Below, one piece after another: positions 39,804 through 49,352 of a DNA stretch of 64,000 nt. The DNA comes from CAIWHR01 sp963779805 (GTDB lineage Bacteria; Pseudomonadota; Gammaproteobacteria; Burkholderiales; Casimicrobiaceae): positions 501,637-565,636 of the forward strand of contig CAVZZN010000016.1 in the NCBI GenBank assembly GCA_963779805.1. Direction: 5' to 3'. Position 1 is the first letter of the stretch; each line of letters begins with the position of its first letter. The notes below the pieces were generated by a model, which worked only from the letters and a program-made list of their open reading frames with translations, did no database searches and was not told the origin of the DNA. The position numbers and the translations under genes were made by a program.

Positions 39804-39888
39804 CAGCGCGCGACCCGGCCGCGTGCGCGGCAAACGCCGTTCACCGGCCGCGCCGCTGCGGGCCTGTCGCTTCGGCGAACCCGCGCGA

Positions 39889-41035
39889 TCACTCGCGCAG
39901 CAGCCGGAACTTGCCGTCCTTCACCGTGACGAGCACGCGCGCACGCTCGTCCATGCCGTTGTGATTGGTCGGCGACATGTTGAACACGCCCTGGCAGCCG
40001 ACGATCTCGCGCTCCTGCTCGATCGCATCGCGCAGCGCCACGCGGAACGCTTCGGTGCCCGGCTTGCCCTTCTTCAGCGCCGCGGGAATCGCGCGCTCCA
40101 GGATGAGGCCCGAGTCGTACGTGTTCGCACCGAAGGTCGCGGGCTTCTGCCCGAACTTCTTCTCGTATTCGTTGATGTAGCGGAGGGCGACCTTCTTGAT
40201 CGGATTGCTGTTCGGGATCTCGTCGATCACGAGCATCGGTCCGGCGGCGAGGATCGTGCCCTCGACCTTGTCCTTGCCGAGGCGGATGAAATCGTCGGTG
40301 GCCACCCCGTGCGTCTGGTAGATCGTGCCCTTGTAGCCCTGGTCGCGCAGCGTGATCTGCGGCAGCACGCCGGGACCGCCGACGCCCGCGACCAGCACCG
40401 CGTCGGGCTTCGCCGCCATGAGCTTCAGCGCCTGGCCCGGTCACGCTCTGGTCGGTGCGCTGGTAGAACTCGGTCGCGACCTGCTTGATGCCGGCCTTGT
40501 CCGCCATCGGCGTGAACACCTTCTGCCAGTTCTCGCCGTACGGATCCTTGAAGCCGATGAAGCCGTAGGTCTTCACGCCCGTCTTCACCATGTGCTTCAC
40601 CAGCGCGGCCGCGATGAGGTCGTCGTTCTGCGTGGTCTTGAACACCCACCGCCGCTTGGCATCGAGCGGCTCGACCACGCTCGACGTGCCGACGGTCGCC
40701 ATCAGCGGGACCTTGGCCTCGGCGATGAGATCGAGGATGGCGAGCGCGTTGGGCGTCGTCGACGGGCCGATCAGCGCGTCGATGTTGTCGGTCTGGATGA
40801 GCTTCTTCGCGTTCTGCACGGCGTGCGTGGTGTCGCCGCCGTCGTCGAGCTGGATGTACTGGATCGTGGTGTCGCCGATCTTGCGGGGCAGGAGCTCGCC
40901 CGTGTTCTTCTGCGGAATGCCGATCGCGGTGGTCGGCCCGGTGGCCGAGACCATCAGCCCGATCTTGACCTGCGCGAATGCGCTCGTGGCGCCCAGCAGC
41001 GCCAGTGCGGCGCACGCGAACCATCTTTTCATCAT
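39889..41035 (-). CDS. Branched-chain amino-acid-type ABC transporter binding protein (about 381 aa, frameshifted)
   Basis: Periplasmic ligand-binding protein, Peripla_BP_6/LivJ type. Signal peptide MMKRWFACAALALLGATSAF; mature part begins QVKIGLMVSATGPTTAIG, with 'IDALIGPSTTPNALAILDLI', VGTSSVVEPLDAKRRWVFKT and 'FIGFKDPYGENWQKVFTPMA'. The second frame (40419 to 39889) gives KPDAVLVAGVGGPGVLPQIT, YKGTIYQTHGVATDDFIR and INEYEKKFGQKPATFGANTY. The frame changes near 40435. No permease or ATPase gene adjoins, so it is an orphan binding protein here; ligand unknown, possibly aromatic or branched acids. Confidence 0.92.
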
Positions 41036-41224
41036 GCTTATCCCCTGTTCAAGAATGGGCGCAAGCTTATGCTGCGGCGCACCCCGGGGGCAAGCCGGCG
41101 CCGAGCGCGCTCTCACCCGCCCACACCCTTGCGCCCGGTCCGCTGTCGAAGCCCATGGGGTGCGCGCGGTTGCACAGGCCACGCGGCGAGCCTAGGCTGG
41201 AAACCAGGTGCGTGCCGCGCCATC

Positions 41225-41245
41225 GACCCGGGGTCGACCCGGGTC
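41225..41245. repeat. Family B repeat: two units
   Basis: GACCCGGGGTC followed directly by GACCCGGGTC. It lies in the 256-bp gap between the divergent binding-protein gene and the DUF1269-like gene, 47 bp before the start of the latter. This is the only clear family B locus that is upstream of both neighbours. Confidence 0.8.
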
Positions 41246-41291
41246 GCGCAGGTGCGCCGGTGCTCCCGACCGAATCCTCTGGAGGTGAATC

Positions 41292-41804
41292 ATGCGGCGT
41301 CGGATTCTGTACGTTGTTCCGGACCTGGCCAGCGCGCGGCGGATGATGGACGACCTGCTGCTCGCGCGCATCGAGGAGCGCCACATCCATTTCGTGGGTG
41401 CGCCGGGCACCTCGATGGCCGGCCTGCACGAGGCCAACCTGCTGCAGACGAGCGATCTCGTGCACGGGGCGCAGATGGGACTCGTGCTGGGTGCGCTGCT
41501 CGGCACGGCGGTCGGCGTCGTGGTGGTGTTCGCCTATTCGCAGGCGGGCACGCTGCCGCTCGGGACCGTGTTGCTGGGGGCGCTGCTGGGCGGCCTGTTC
41601 GGCGCCTGGGTGGCGAGCATGATCGGCTCGTCGGTGCCGAATACGCGGCTCAAGCCGTTCCAGGCCGCGCTGGCGGAAGGCAAGCTCGTGCTGATGGTGG
41701 ACGTGCCCGCGCATCGCTGCGAGGAGATTCGCGAGCTCCTGCGCTCGATCCATCCGGAGATCGAGGACCGCGGGCTGGACCCGAACGTCCCCGCGTTCCC
41801 GTAG
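41292..41804 (+). CDS. DUF1269-like membrane protein (170 aa)
   Basis: Unknown function. Cytoplasmic N-terminus MRRRILYVVPDLASARRMMD, with a small alpha/beta domain. Then a glycine-rich membrane hairpin (AQMGLVLGALLGTAVGVVVV and VLLGALLGGLFGAWVASMIG), then 'GKLVLMVDVPAHRCEEIREL' with an acidic tail. Resembles DUF1269 proteins, often stress-related. TCTGGAGGTG precedes ATG at 41292. Confidence 0.82.
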   Translation: MRRRILYVVPDLASARRMMDDLLLARIEERHIHFVGAPGTSMAGLHEANLLQTSDLVHGAQMGLVLGALLGTAVGVVVVFAYSQAGTLPLGTVLLGALLGGLFGAWVASMIGSSVPNTRLKPFQAALAEGKLVLMVDVPAHRCEEIRELLRSIHPEIEDRGLDPNVPAFP

Positions 41805-41816
41805 CCGCGCAACCCT

Positions 41817-41842
41817 CTACTCAGAGTAAATACTCAGAGTAA
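41817..41842. repeat. Family A repeat, single copy (DUF1269/dnaJ junction)
   Basis: CTACTCAGAGTAA followed by ATACTCAGAGTAA: two 13-mers head to tail, each near-palindromic. It lies between two convergent genes. Confidence 0.85.
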
Positions 41843-41859
41843 GGAGCGCGGAGTGGGAG

Positions 41860-42996
41860 CTACTCGCTGAAGAACGCGCGCACCTTGTCCATGAAGGACT
41901 TTTCGCGCGGGCTGTGCGCGCCGGGATCCTTCTGGTTGATCGCCTCGAACTCGCGCAGCAGTTCCTTCTGGCGCGAGGTGAGCTTCACGGGGGTCTCGAC
42001 CGCGACGTGACAGAAGAGATCGCCGGCGGCCGACGCACGCACGGGCTTGATGCCCTTGCCGCGCAGGCGGAACACCTGCCCCGTCTGCGTCTCGGCCGGG
42101 ATCTTGATGCTCGCGTGGCCGTCGAGCGTGGGGATCTCGATTTCCCCGCCGAGCGCGGCCGTGGTGAAGCTGATCGGCATCTCGCAATGCAGATCGCCGC
42201 CTTCGCGCTGGAACACCGGATGCTGCTTGAGATTGACGACCACGTACAGGTCGCCGGACGGCCCGCCGTTCATGCCGGCCTCGCCCTCGCCTGACAGGCG
42301 AATGCGATCGTCCTGGTCGACGCCCGCGGGAATCTTCACCGACAGCGTCTTGTACTTCTTCACGCGCCCGTTCGCATGGCAGGTCGGGCACGGATCGCTC
42401 ACGACCTTGCCCGTGCCGTGACATTGCGGGCACGTCTGCTGGATCGAGAAGAAGCCCTGCGAGACGCGCACCTCGCCGCGGCCGCCGCAGGCCGCACATT
42501 GCTTGGGCTGCGTGCCGGGCTTGGCACCGCTGCCGTGACAGGTCTCGCATTCCTCCATCGCGGGAATGCGGATCTTGGCCTCGGTGCCGCGCGCCGCGTC
42601 TTCGAGCGAGAGCTCGAGGTTGTAGCGCAGATCCGCGCCGCGATACGCACCGCCGGGACGGCCGCCGCGCTGCTGGCCGAAGATCTCGCCGAAGATGTCG
42701 CCGAATGCATCGGCAAACCCGCCGAAGCCCTGCTGCCCGCCCGCGCCGAAACCCGCGCCCTGCGAAGGATCGACGCCGGCATGACCGAACTGATCGTAGG
42801 CCGCGCGTTTGCGCGAATCGGTGAGGACCTCGTACGCTTCCTTGGCCTCCTTGAATTTCTCCTCGGAGCTCTTGTCGTCCGGATTGCGGTCCGGATGGTG
42901 CTTCATGGCCAGCTTGCGGTAGGCCTTCTTGATGTCCTCCTCGGACGCGTCGCGGGTGACGCCGAGGACGGTGTAGTAGTCGCGCTTGTTAGCCAT
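41860..42996 (-). CDS. dnaJ: Chaperone DnaJ (378 aa)
   Basis: Hsp40 co-chaperone that stimulates DnaK. J domain with YRKLAMKHHPDRNPDD (HPD), a Gly/Phe-rich region, then four zinc-finger repeats CETCHGSG, CAACGGRG, CPQCHGTG and CPTCHANG, and the C-terminal substrate-binding domain (DLYVVVNLKQHPVFQREGGD). Full length. 250 bp downstream of dnaK with a double hairpin between. Confidence 0.98.
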   Translation of the reverse strand: MANKRDYYTVLGVTRDASEEDIKKAYRKLAMKHHPDRNPDDKSSEEKFKEAKEAYEVLTDSRKRAAYDQFGHAGVDPSQGAGFGAGGQQGFGGFADAFGDIFGEIFGQQRGGRPGGAYRGADLRYNLELSLEDAARGTEAKIRIPAMEECETCHGSGAKPGTQPKQCAACGGRGEVRVSQGFFSIQQTCPQCHGTGKVVSDPCPTCHANGRVKKYKTLSVKIPAGVDQDDRIRLSGEGEAGMNGGPSGDLYVVVNLKQHPVFQREGGDLHCEMPISFTTAALGGEIEIPTLDGHASIKIPAETQTGQVFRLRGKGIKPVRASAAGDLFCHVAVETPVKLTSRQKELLREFEAINQKDPGAHSPREKSFMDKVRAFFSE

Positions 42997-43169
42997 AGTG
43001 ATTCGCCGATCAGCTAGCAGCGCCGCCGACCCTGTTCCCCAGATTCACGCAGGCGGCAGCCACGCCGCCCGGTCCGACCGCGATGTTACGTGCATGCGCC
43101 AAAGAAAGCACCGCGCCAAATCAAACATCCGCACCCGCGGTGGCAGGCGAGCGAAGCGAAGCCGGCAAG

Positions 43170-43245
43170 GTCCGCGTTAAGCGTCGCGGGGTTCGCGACG
43201 CTTAACGCGGACAGACATTCCGTCGGGCGTCGAGCCCGACGGAAT
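43170..43245. terminator. Two strong hairpins between dnaK and dnaJ
   Basis: Hairpin 1: arms 43170-43188 and 43194-43212, 19 bp perfect with loop GGGTT. Hairpin 2: arms 43217-43228 and 43234-43245, 12 bp perfect with loop GTCGA, ending 1 bp from the dnaK stop. There is no U-tract in the direction of transcription. So this is more likely a processing site, mRNA stabiliser or partial attenuator that sets the dnaK:dnaJ ratio than a full terminator. Confidence 0.8.
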
Positions 43246-43246
43246 A

Positions 43247-45205
43247 TCACTTCTTGTCTTTGACTTCCGTGTACTCGGCGTCGACGACCTTCTCGTCGCC
43301 CGCGCCGCCGCCACCACCAGCACCCGGACCGCCGGCACCCGCACCGCCGCCACCGCCCTGCCCGCCCGCCGCGCCTTGCGCCTGGGCGTACATGATCTCG
43401 CCCAGCTTCTGCGCGGCGGTCGACAGCGCGGTGACCTTGGCATCGAGGGCGTCCTTGGCCGCGTCCTTCTGCTTCAGCAATTCTTCGGCATCCTTCAGCG
43501 CCGCTTCGATCTTGTCCTTCTCGTCGCCGCCGATCTTGTCGCCGTACTCGGTGAGCGACTTGCGCACGCTGTGCACCAGCGTATCGAGCTGGTTGCGCGA
43601 CTGCACGATCTCGAGCTGACGCTTGTCTTCGTCGGCATGCGATTCGGCGTCCTTCACCATGCGCTGGATCTCGTCCTCGGAGAGCCCGGAGCTCGCCTTG
43701 ATCGTGATCTTGTTCTCCTTGCCGGTCGCCTTGTCCTTGGCCGACACGTGCAGGATGCCGTTGGCGTCGATGTCGAACGTCACCTCGATCTGCGGCATGC
43801 CGCGCGGCGACGGCGGGATGCCTTCGAGGTTGAACTGCCCGAGGCTCTTGTTGCCCGAGGCGACGTCGCGCTCGCCCTGCAGCACGTGGATCGTCACCGC
43901 GGACTGATTGTCGTCGGCGGTCGAGAACACCTGCTGCGCCTTGGTCGGGATCGTCGTGTTCTTCTGGATGAGCTTGGTCATCACGCCACCGAGCGTCTCG
44001 ATGCCGAGCGACAGCGGCGTCACGTCGAGCAGCAGCACGTCCTTGACGTCGCCCTTGAGCACGCCGCCCTGGATCGCGGCACCGACGGCCACGGCTTCGT
44101 CCGGATTGACGTCCTTGCGCGGCTCCTTGCCGAAGAACTCCTTCACCTTCTCCTGCACCTTCGGCATGCGCGTCATGCCGCCGACGAGGATCACGTCGCT
44201 GATGTCGGAGAGCTTCACGCCCGCATCCTTCATCGCGATGCGGCACGGCTCGATCGTGCGCTCGATCAGCTCTTCCACGAGCGACTCGAACTTCGCGCGC
44301 GTGATCTTCATCGTGAGGTGCTTCGGACCGGACTGGTCGGCCGTGATGTACGGCAGGTTGATCTCGGTCTGTTGCGTCGACGAAAGCTCGATCTTCGCCT
44401 TCTCGGCGGATTCCTTGAGACGCTGCAGGGCGAGCACGTCGTTCTTCAGATCGACGCCCGCTTCCTTCTTGAACTCGGTGACGATGTAGTCGATCACGCG
44501 CTGGTCGAAGTCCTCGCCGCCGAGGAACGTGTCGCCATTGGTCGAGAGCACCTCGAACTGGTGCTCGCCTTCGACCGCCGCGATCTCGATGATCGAGATG
44601 TCGAACGTGCCGCCGCCGAGGTCGTACACCGCGATCTTGCGGTCGCCTTCCCTCTTGTCGAGCCCGAACGCGAGCGCGGCCGCGGTCGGCTCGTTGATGA
44701 TGCGCTTCACCTCGAGGCCCGCGATGCGGCCGGCGTCCTTGGTCGCCTGGCGCTGCGAGTCGTTGAAGTACGCGGGCACGGTGATCACGGCTTCGGTGAC
44801 CGCCTCGCCGAGATAGTCCTCGGCGGTCTTCTTCATCTTGCGCAGGATCTCGGCGGAAACCTGTGCCGGCGCGATCGCCTTGCCGCGCACCTCGACCCAC
44901 GCGTCGCCGTTGCTGTGACGCGAGATCTTGTACGGCATCAGGCCGATGTCCTTCTGCACTTCCTTCTCTTCGAAGCGGCGGCCGATGAGGCGCTTCACCG
45001 CGAAGATCGTGTTCTTGGGATTGGTGACCGCCTGGCGCTTGGCCGGCGCCCCCACCAGGATCTCGCCGTCCTCCTGGTAAGCGACGATCGAGGGCGTGGT
45101 GCGCGCGCCCTCCGAGTTCTCGATCACCTTCGGCTGCCCGCCTTCCATGATCGCGACGCAGCTGTTGGTGGTGCCGAGGTCGATGCCGATGATTTTCGAT
45201 GCCAT
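43247..45205 (-). CDS. dnaK: Chaperone DnaK (Hsp70, 652 aa)
   Basis: ATP-dependent chaperone. MASKIIGIDLGTTNSCVAIM, VPAYFNDSQRQATKDAGRIA, 'IAVYDLGGGTFDISIIEI' and VILVGGMTRMPKVQEKVKEF are the Hsp70 signatures. The linker DVLLLDVTPLSLGIETLGGV leads to the substrate-binding domain. The Gly-rich C-terminus ends DAEYTEVKDKK, as in proteobacterial DnaK. Follows grpE by 85 bp. Confidence 0.98.
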   Translation of the reverse strand: MASKIIGIDLGTTNSCVAIMEGGQPKVIENSEGARTTPSIVAYQEDGEILVGAPAKRQAVTNPKNTIFAVKRLIGRRFEEKEVQKDIGLMPYKISRHSNGDAWVEVRGKAIAPAQVSAEILRKMKKTAEDYLGEAVTEAVITVPAYFNDSQRQATKDAGRIAGLEVKRIINEPTAAALAFGLDKREGDRKIAVYDLGGGTFDISIIEIAAVEGEHQFEVLSTNGDTFLGGEDFDQRVIDYIVTEFKKEAGVDLKNDVLALQRLKESAEKAKIELSSTQQTEINLPYITADQSGPKHLTMKITRAKFESLVEELIERTIEPCRIAMKDAGVKLSDISDVILVGGMTRMPKVQEKVKEFFGKEPRKDVNPDEAVAVGAAIQGGVLKGDVKDVLLLDVTPLSLGIETLGGVMTKLIQKNTTIPTKAQQVFSTADDNQSAVTIHVLQGERDVASGNKSLGQFNLEGIPPSPRGMPQIEVTFDIDANGILHVSAKDKATGKENKITIKASSGLSEDEIQRMVKDAESHADEDKRQLEIVQSRNQLDTLVHSVRKSLTEYGDKIGGDEKDKIEAALKDAEELLKQKDAAKDALDAKVTALSTAAQKLGEIMYAQAQGAAGGQGGGGGAGAGGPGAGGGGGAGDEKVVDAEYTEVKDKK

Positions 45206-45290
45206 GTGGGTGGTCCTCCGGAATCAGGATGCTGTTGCCTGAGCCTCAGGTGGGGTTTTGGGATTGCGAATCAAGCCAATCGGCACCGAT

Positions 45291-45900
45291 TCAGCTCTTG
45301 CCTTGCGCCACCACCACGAGCGCCGGGCGCAGCACCCGGTCGGACAGGCGATAGCCTTTCTGCATGACCTGCACCACCGTGTTGGCCGGCTGGTCGCTGG
45401 GGACCATCGCCATGGCCTGGTGGAAGTGCGGGTCGAATTTCTCGCCCATCGGGTCGATCACCGTGAGCTGTGACTTCTCGAACGCGGCACTGAGCTGGCG
45501 CAGCGTGAGCTCGACCCCTTCGCGCAGCGCCTCCGGGGCTGGCGTTCCGGGCGGCGAGAGACTGCTCGAGGGCGTCCCGCACGGGGAGCAGGAGCTCGGC
45601 GAACTTCTCGATGCCGTACTTGTGCGCCTTGCTCACCTCGGCCTGCGACTGGCGGCGGACGTTCTCGACGTCGGCGCGCGCACGCAGGTAGGCGTCCTTC
45701 ATCGCCAGGGCTTCGTCCTCGGCCTTCTTGAGCAGCGCCACGAGGTCGGTCTGCGCCTGGGGATCGGCCGCAGCCGGGCCGTTGAAATCGGGGTCCATCT
45801 CGGCGGGGCCGACCGGGATCGGATTGGTCGATTCGTGCGGCTGCGACGGATTGCCGGAGCCCTGCGCGGCGCCGCCTTTGAAAGCGTCTGCGTTGGTCAT
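45291..45900 (-). CDS. grpE: Nucleotide exchange factor GrpE (about 202 aa, one frameshift)
   Basis: Releases ADP from DnaK. Frame 1: AMKDAYLRARADVENVRRQS, KAHKYGIEKFAELLLPVRDA (coiled coil and head signature). Frame 2 (after about 45540) read from the DNA gives EALREGVELTLRQL, then FDPHFHQAMAMV and a final VVVAQGKS. The change lies near CCCCGGAGG. Start ATG at 45898-45900. Behind a sigma-32 promoter. Confidence 0.93.
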
Positions 45901-45963
45901 GGATGGTGAGTGGGATTCGGAGCAAAACGGCACGGAAGCCCGCGTTCGGGCCGGTCGAATGGA

Positions 45964-45993
45964 CAATGGGGATGCTTCCGGGAACTTTCAACG
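45964..45993 (-). promoter_or_regulatory. Sigma-32 (RpoH) heat-shock promoter for grpE-dnaK-dnaJ
   Basis: Minus strand reads CGTTGAAA, 14 nt, then CCCCATTG: close to the RpoH consensus CTTGAAA-N(12-15)-CCCCATnT. The -10 ends about 63 bp before the grpE start. No CIRCE element is seen here, so HrcA probably acts elsewhere (for example groES). Confidence 0.85.
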
Positions 45994-46011
45994 CCCCGCC
46001 CCGTCACGTCT

Positions 46012-46058
46012 GACCCTGGGTCAGACCCCGGGGTCCGTCCCGGGTCGACCTTGGGCTC
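46012..46058. repeat. Family B repeat: four units at the hemH 3' end
   Basis: GACCCTGGGTC, GACCCCGGGGTC, GTCCCGGGTC and GACCTTGGGCTC in succession, with 0-1 nt between units. The hemH stop (46057-46059) overlaps the last unit. It lies just upstream of the grpE sigma-32 promoter. Confidence 0.85.
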
Positions 46059-47170
46059 AGCGGGCGGCGCCGAGCGCCTTCGCCCGCATCTGCGTCAGCT
46101 CGCGGTCGGCCGCCGCGGGCGGGGCAGCCAGCCAGCCCTGCAGATTGCGCCAGACGAGGTCCGTCAGCGCCTCGATCCAGCGCGGGTGCTCGTTGAGGCA
46201 GGGAAGCGCGTGGTACTCCTGGCCGCCCGCCTTGACGAAGGTGTCGCGCACCTCCATCCCGATCTCCTCGAGCGTTTCGAGGCAGTCGCTCACGAAGCCG
46301 GGACAGACGACGTCGACGCGCCGCATGCGCTCCTTCCCCAGCGCCTCGGCCGTGACGACCGTGTACGGCTGCAGCCATTCGGCCCGGCCGAAGCGCGACT
46401 GGAAGGTGACGACGTACTGCTTCGGCGTCGAGGCCCAGTTCGGCCGCCAGCAGGCGGGCGGTCTTCTGGCACTGGCAATAGTACGGATCGCCGAGATCGA
46501 GCGTGCGCCGCGGCACGCCGTGGAAGCTCATCACGAGCTTGTCGGGGCGGCCATGTCGCACCCAGTACTCGTTGATGCCGGCGGCGAGCGCCCGGATGTA
46601 GCCGGCGTCGTCGTGGAAGGCGTCGATCGCGCGCAGCGCCGGCATGCGCCGCATGCGCATCGCCTGGGCGTAGACCGCATCGAGCGCGGTGGCGGTCGCG
46701 CTGGCGGCATACTGCGGATACAGCGGCACGACCAGGATGCGATCGCAGCCCGCGTCCTTCAGCCGGCCCATCGCCTTCGCGATGGACGGATTGCCATAGC
46801 GCATCCCGATCTCGACCGCCGCGAAGTCGGCGGGCAGCCCTGCGGCCTTCATCCGCTCGCCGAGGAGACCCGCGACGAGCGAGCGCTGCTTCACGGTGTG
46901 GATGAGCAGCGGCGAGCCGTCCTTGGTCCAGATCTTCGCGTACTTCGCCGCCGACTGCTTCGGCCGCACGCGCAGGATGATCCCGTGCAGGATCGGCAGC
47001 CACGCGGCCCGCGGGATCTCCACCACGCGCGGGTCGGCGAGGAATTCGGCGAGATAGCGGCGCACGGCGGGCGCGGTGGGCTCGTCCGGCGTGCCGAGAT
47101 TGACCAGCAGCACGCCGATGCGGCGCGGCGTCGAGTGATCGTGGGCGGGCTCGGGAAGGAAGGCGGACAT
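46057..47170 (-). CDS. hemH: Ferrochelatase HemH (about 370 aa, one frameshift)
   Basis: Inserts iron into protoporphyrin IX. Frame 1: RRIGVLLVNLGTPDEPTAPA, VVPLYPQYAASATATALDAV, 'KLVMSFHGVPRRTLDLGDPY' (active-site His) and CQCQKTARLLAAELGL. Frame 2: RVDVVCPGFVSDCLETLEEI (catalytic Glu region), 'AGGQEYHALPCLNEHPRWIE'. The frame changes near 46430, where expected QYVVTFQSRFGRAEW is found in the other frame. Start MSAFLPEP (47170) or ATG at 47188. Confidence 0.94.
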
Positions 47171-47202
47171 GGCGGGGGATGGCATCATCGCGCGGCGCCA
47201 AC

Positions 47203-47236
47203 CCCGTTACTCGGAGTAATTACTCTGAGTAACGGG
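47203..47236. repeat. Family A repeat: 34-bp palindrome between hrcA and hemH
   Basis: CCCGTTACTCgGAGTAA followed by TTACTCtGAGTAACGGG: palindromic except for the two variable centre bases, which would form a G-U pair in plus-strand RNA. The neighbouring genes are co-directional here. Confidence 0.9.
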
Positions 47237-47244
47237 TCTGGGTT

Positions 47245-48267
47245 TCAGCCGTTGCGCTGGTAGGTGAGTGCGTTCGACAGCAGCTTCGCCGTGATATCGA
47301 CGATCGGCACCACGCGCTCGTACGCCATCCGCGTCGGCCCGATCACGCCCAGCGTGCCGATCACGTGCCCGTCGCGTTCGTACGACGCGGTCACGACGCT
47401 GCACTCGTCGAGCGGCCCCAGCCCCGACTCGCTGCCGATGTAGATCTGCACGCCCGCGGCCTTCTGCGAGGCATCGAGCAGATGAATGAGCCCGGTCTTC
47501 TGCTCGAACAGATCGAAGAGCTGCCGCAGGCGAGTCATGTTCGACGCGAGGTCCTGCGCGTTGAGCAGGTTGCGCTCGCCGGTCACGACCAGCGCCTCGT
47601 TCTCGTGCAGTGCCTGGCCGCCGACCTCCACCGCCGCGGTCATCAGCCCGACGATGTCCTCGCGCAACGACCGCAGCTCGTCCTGCAGCAGCGAATGGAT
47701 CGCCTCGAACGGCTGGCCCGCGTAGTGCTGGTTGAAGAAGTTGGTCGCTTCCTGCAGCTGGCTCTGCGAATACGAGCGGTCCATGTGCAGGATGCGGTTC
47801 TGCACGTCGCCGTCGGCCGTCACGATGATGAGCAGCACCCGCCGCTCGGACAGGCGCAGGAATTCGAGGTGCCGGAAGCCGGCTTCGCGCTTGGGCGTCA
47901 TCACCACGCCCGCGAAATGCGTGAGCTGCGACAGCAGCTGCCCCGCGGCACTGACGAGCTGCTGCGGGTGATCGGCGATGAGCCGGTCCTCGAGCTGATG
48001 GATCTGCACGTCGTCGAGCGACTGCACCACCATCAGGCTGTCGACGAAGAAGCGATAGCCCTTGGCCGTCGGCACGCGCCCGGCGGAGGTGTGCGGGCTC
48101 GTGATGAAGCCCATCTCCTCGAGGTCCGCCATCACGTTGCGCACCGTGGCCGGCGAGAGGTCGAGCCCCGACTGGCGCGACAGCACCCGCGAGCCGACGG
48201 GCTGGCCGTCCTCGATGTAGCGCTCGATGAGCGTCTTCAGCAGGTGTTGGGCACGCGAGTCGAGCAT
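47245..48267 (-). CDS. hrcA: Heat-inducible transcription repressor HrcA (340 aa)
   Basis: Represses class I heat-shock genes by binding CIRCE with help from GroEL. N-terminal winged helix: LDSRAQHLLKTLIERYIEDG, QPVGSRVLSRQSGLDLSPAT, VRNVMADLEEMGFITSPHTS. Then the GAF-like dimerisation domain and the C-terminal VTASYERDGHVIGTLGVIGP, TRMAYERVVPIVD. Start ATG at 48265-48267. Confidence 0.97.
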   Translation of the reverse strand: MLDSRAQHLLKTLIERYIEDGQPVGSRVLSRQSGLDLSPATVRNVMADLEEMGFITSPHTSAGRVPTAKGYRFFVDSLMVVQSLDDVQIHQLEDRLIADHPQQLVSAAGQLLSQLTHFAGVVMTPKREAGFRHLEFLRLSERRVLLIIVTADGDVQNRILHMDRSYSQSQLQEATNFFNQHYAGQPFEAIHSLLQDELRSLREDIVGLMTAAVEVGGQALHENEALVVTGERNLLNAQDLASNMTRLRQLFDLFEQKTGLIHLLDASQKAAGVQIYIGSESGLGPLDECSVVTASYERDGHVIGTLGVIGPTRMAYERVVPIVDITAKLLSNALTYQRNG

Positions 48268-48437
48268 GGATGGATTCTAAGCGACGGAGGCGGCGCGCGG
48301 CGATTGCCGCCCCTGGGTCGGGCCGGCGCCTGCTGCGCGCACAACACGGAAGTTGGGGCCGGTATCGGCAAGCGCAACGCCGCCTCGACCGTTCGGCCGG
48401 TTGGGGAAGGCTCGCGCCGTATGCTTTAATCGGGCCC

Positions 48438-49346
48438 ATGCCCGCTCCCGCCGCGCCGTCCGGCTTCCATCGGATCGCCCTCATCGGGCGTTACGGCACG
48501 CCCAATCTCGTCGAGCCGCTCACGCGCCTGGCCGGTTTCCTCGCCGATCGCGGCCACGAGGTGGTGATGGAGGCCGAAACCGCGCGCTCGATCGCTCTCG
48601 CCGACTACCCCGCCGCGGCGGCCGAGGCGCTCGGCACGCGCGCCGATCTCGCGATCGTGCTGGGCGGCGACGGCACCCTGCTCTCCATCGCCCGCCAGCT
48701 CGCGCCGTTCGACGTGCCGCTGATCGGCGTCAACCTCGGGCGGCTCGGATTTCTCACCGACATTCCGGTCGGGCACATGGAAGTCACGCTCGACGCCATG
48801 CTCGGCGGGCGCTACATCGAGGAGCGGCGCACGCTGCTCGAGGCCAACGTGCAGCACCAGGCCGGCAACGTGAGCTCCGCCCTCGCGATGAACGAGGTCG
48901 TGGTGAGCCGCGGCGGCATGGGCGGCATGATCGATCTCGCGGTCGAGATCGACGGCCGGTTCGTGTACGCGATGCGCGCCGACGGCCTGATCGTGGCGAC
49001 GCCGACGGGCTCCACCGCATACGCGCTCTCCGCGCAGGGCCCGATCGTGCAGCCGCAGGTGCCCGCCGTGCTGCTCGTGCCGGTGGCGCCGCATGCGCTC
49101 ACCAATCGCCCGATCGCGATCAGCGAGTCGTCGCGCATCAGCGTGACGGTGCTGCGCGGCAAGGATGCGGCCGCGCACTGCGATGGCCAGGCGCATTTCC
49201 CGCTCGCCGAGGGCGACCGCGTGCTCGTCCAGCGCGGGCGTCATCCCGCGCGCCTGCTGCATCCCGAAGGCTACGATCACTTCGCCATGCTGCGCGAGAA
49301 GCTGCACTGGAGCGAGACACCGGAGCAGGTGCGGCCGGCGTCCTGA
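48438..49346 (+). CDS. nadK: NAD kinase (302 aa)
   Basis: Phosphorylates NAD to NADP. Motifs: LAIVLGGDGTLLSIARQLAP (GGDGT), LIGVNLGRLGFLTDIP, SALAMNEVVVSRG (NE motif), 'DGLIVATPTGSTAYALSAQG'. ATG at 48438, just after the -10-like TTTAAT. Divergent from hrcA; 6 bp before recN. Confidence 0.97.
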   Translation: MPAPAAPSGFHRIALIGRYGTPNLVEPLTRLAGFLADRGHEVVMEAETARSIALADYPAAAAEALGTRADLAIVLGGDGTLLSIARQLAPFDVPLIGVNLGRLGFLTDIPVGHMEVTLDAMLGGRYIEERRTLLEANVQHQAGNVSSALAMNEVVVSRGGMGGMIDLAVEIDGRFVYAMRADGLIVATPTGSTAYALSAQGPIVQPQVPAVLLVPVAPHALTNRPIAISESSRISVTVLRGKDAAAHCDGQAHFPLAEGDRVLVQRGRHPARLLHPEGYDHFAMLREKLHWSETPEQVRPAS

Positions 49347-49352
49347 TCTTCC

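Noticed and set aside
45900..48300. CIRCE operator near hrcA or grpE
   Set aside because: No TTAGCACTC-N9-GAGTGCTAA-like dyad was found on either strand there.
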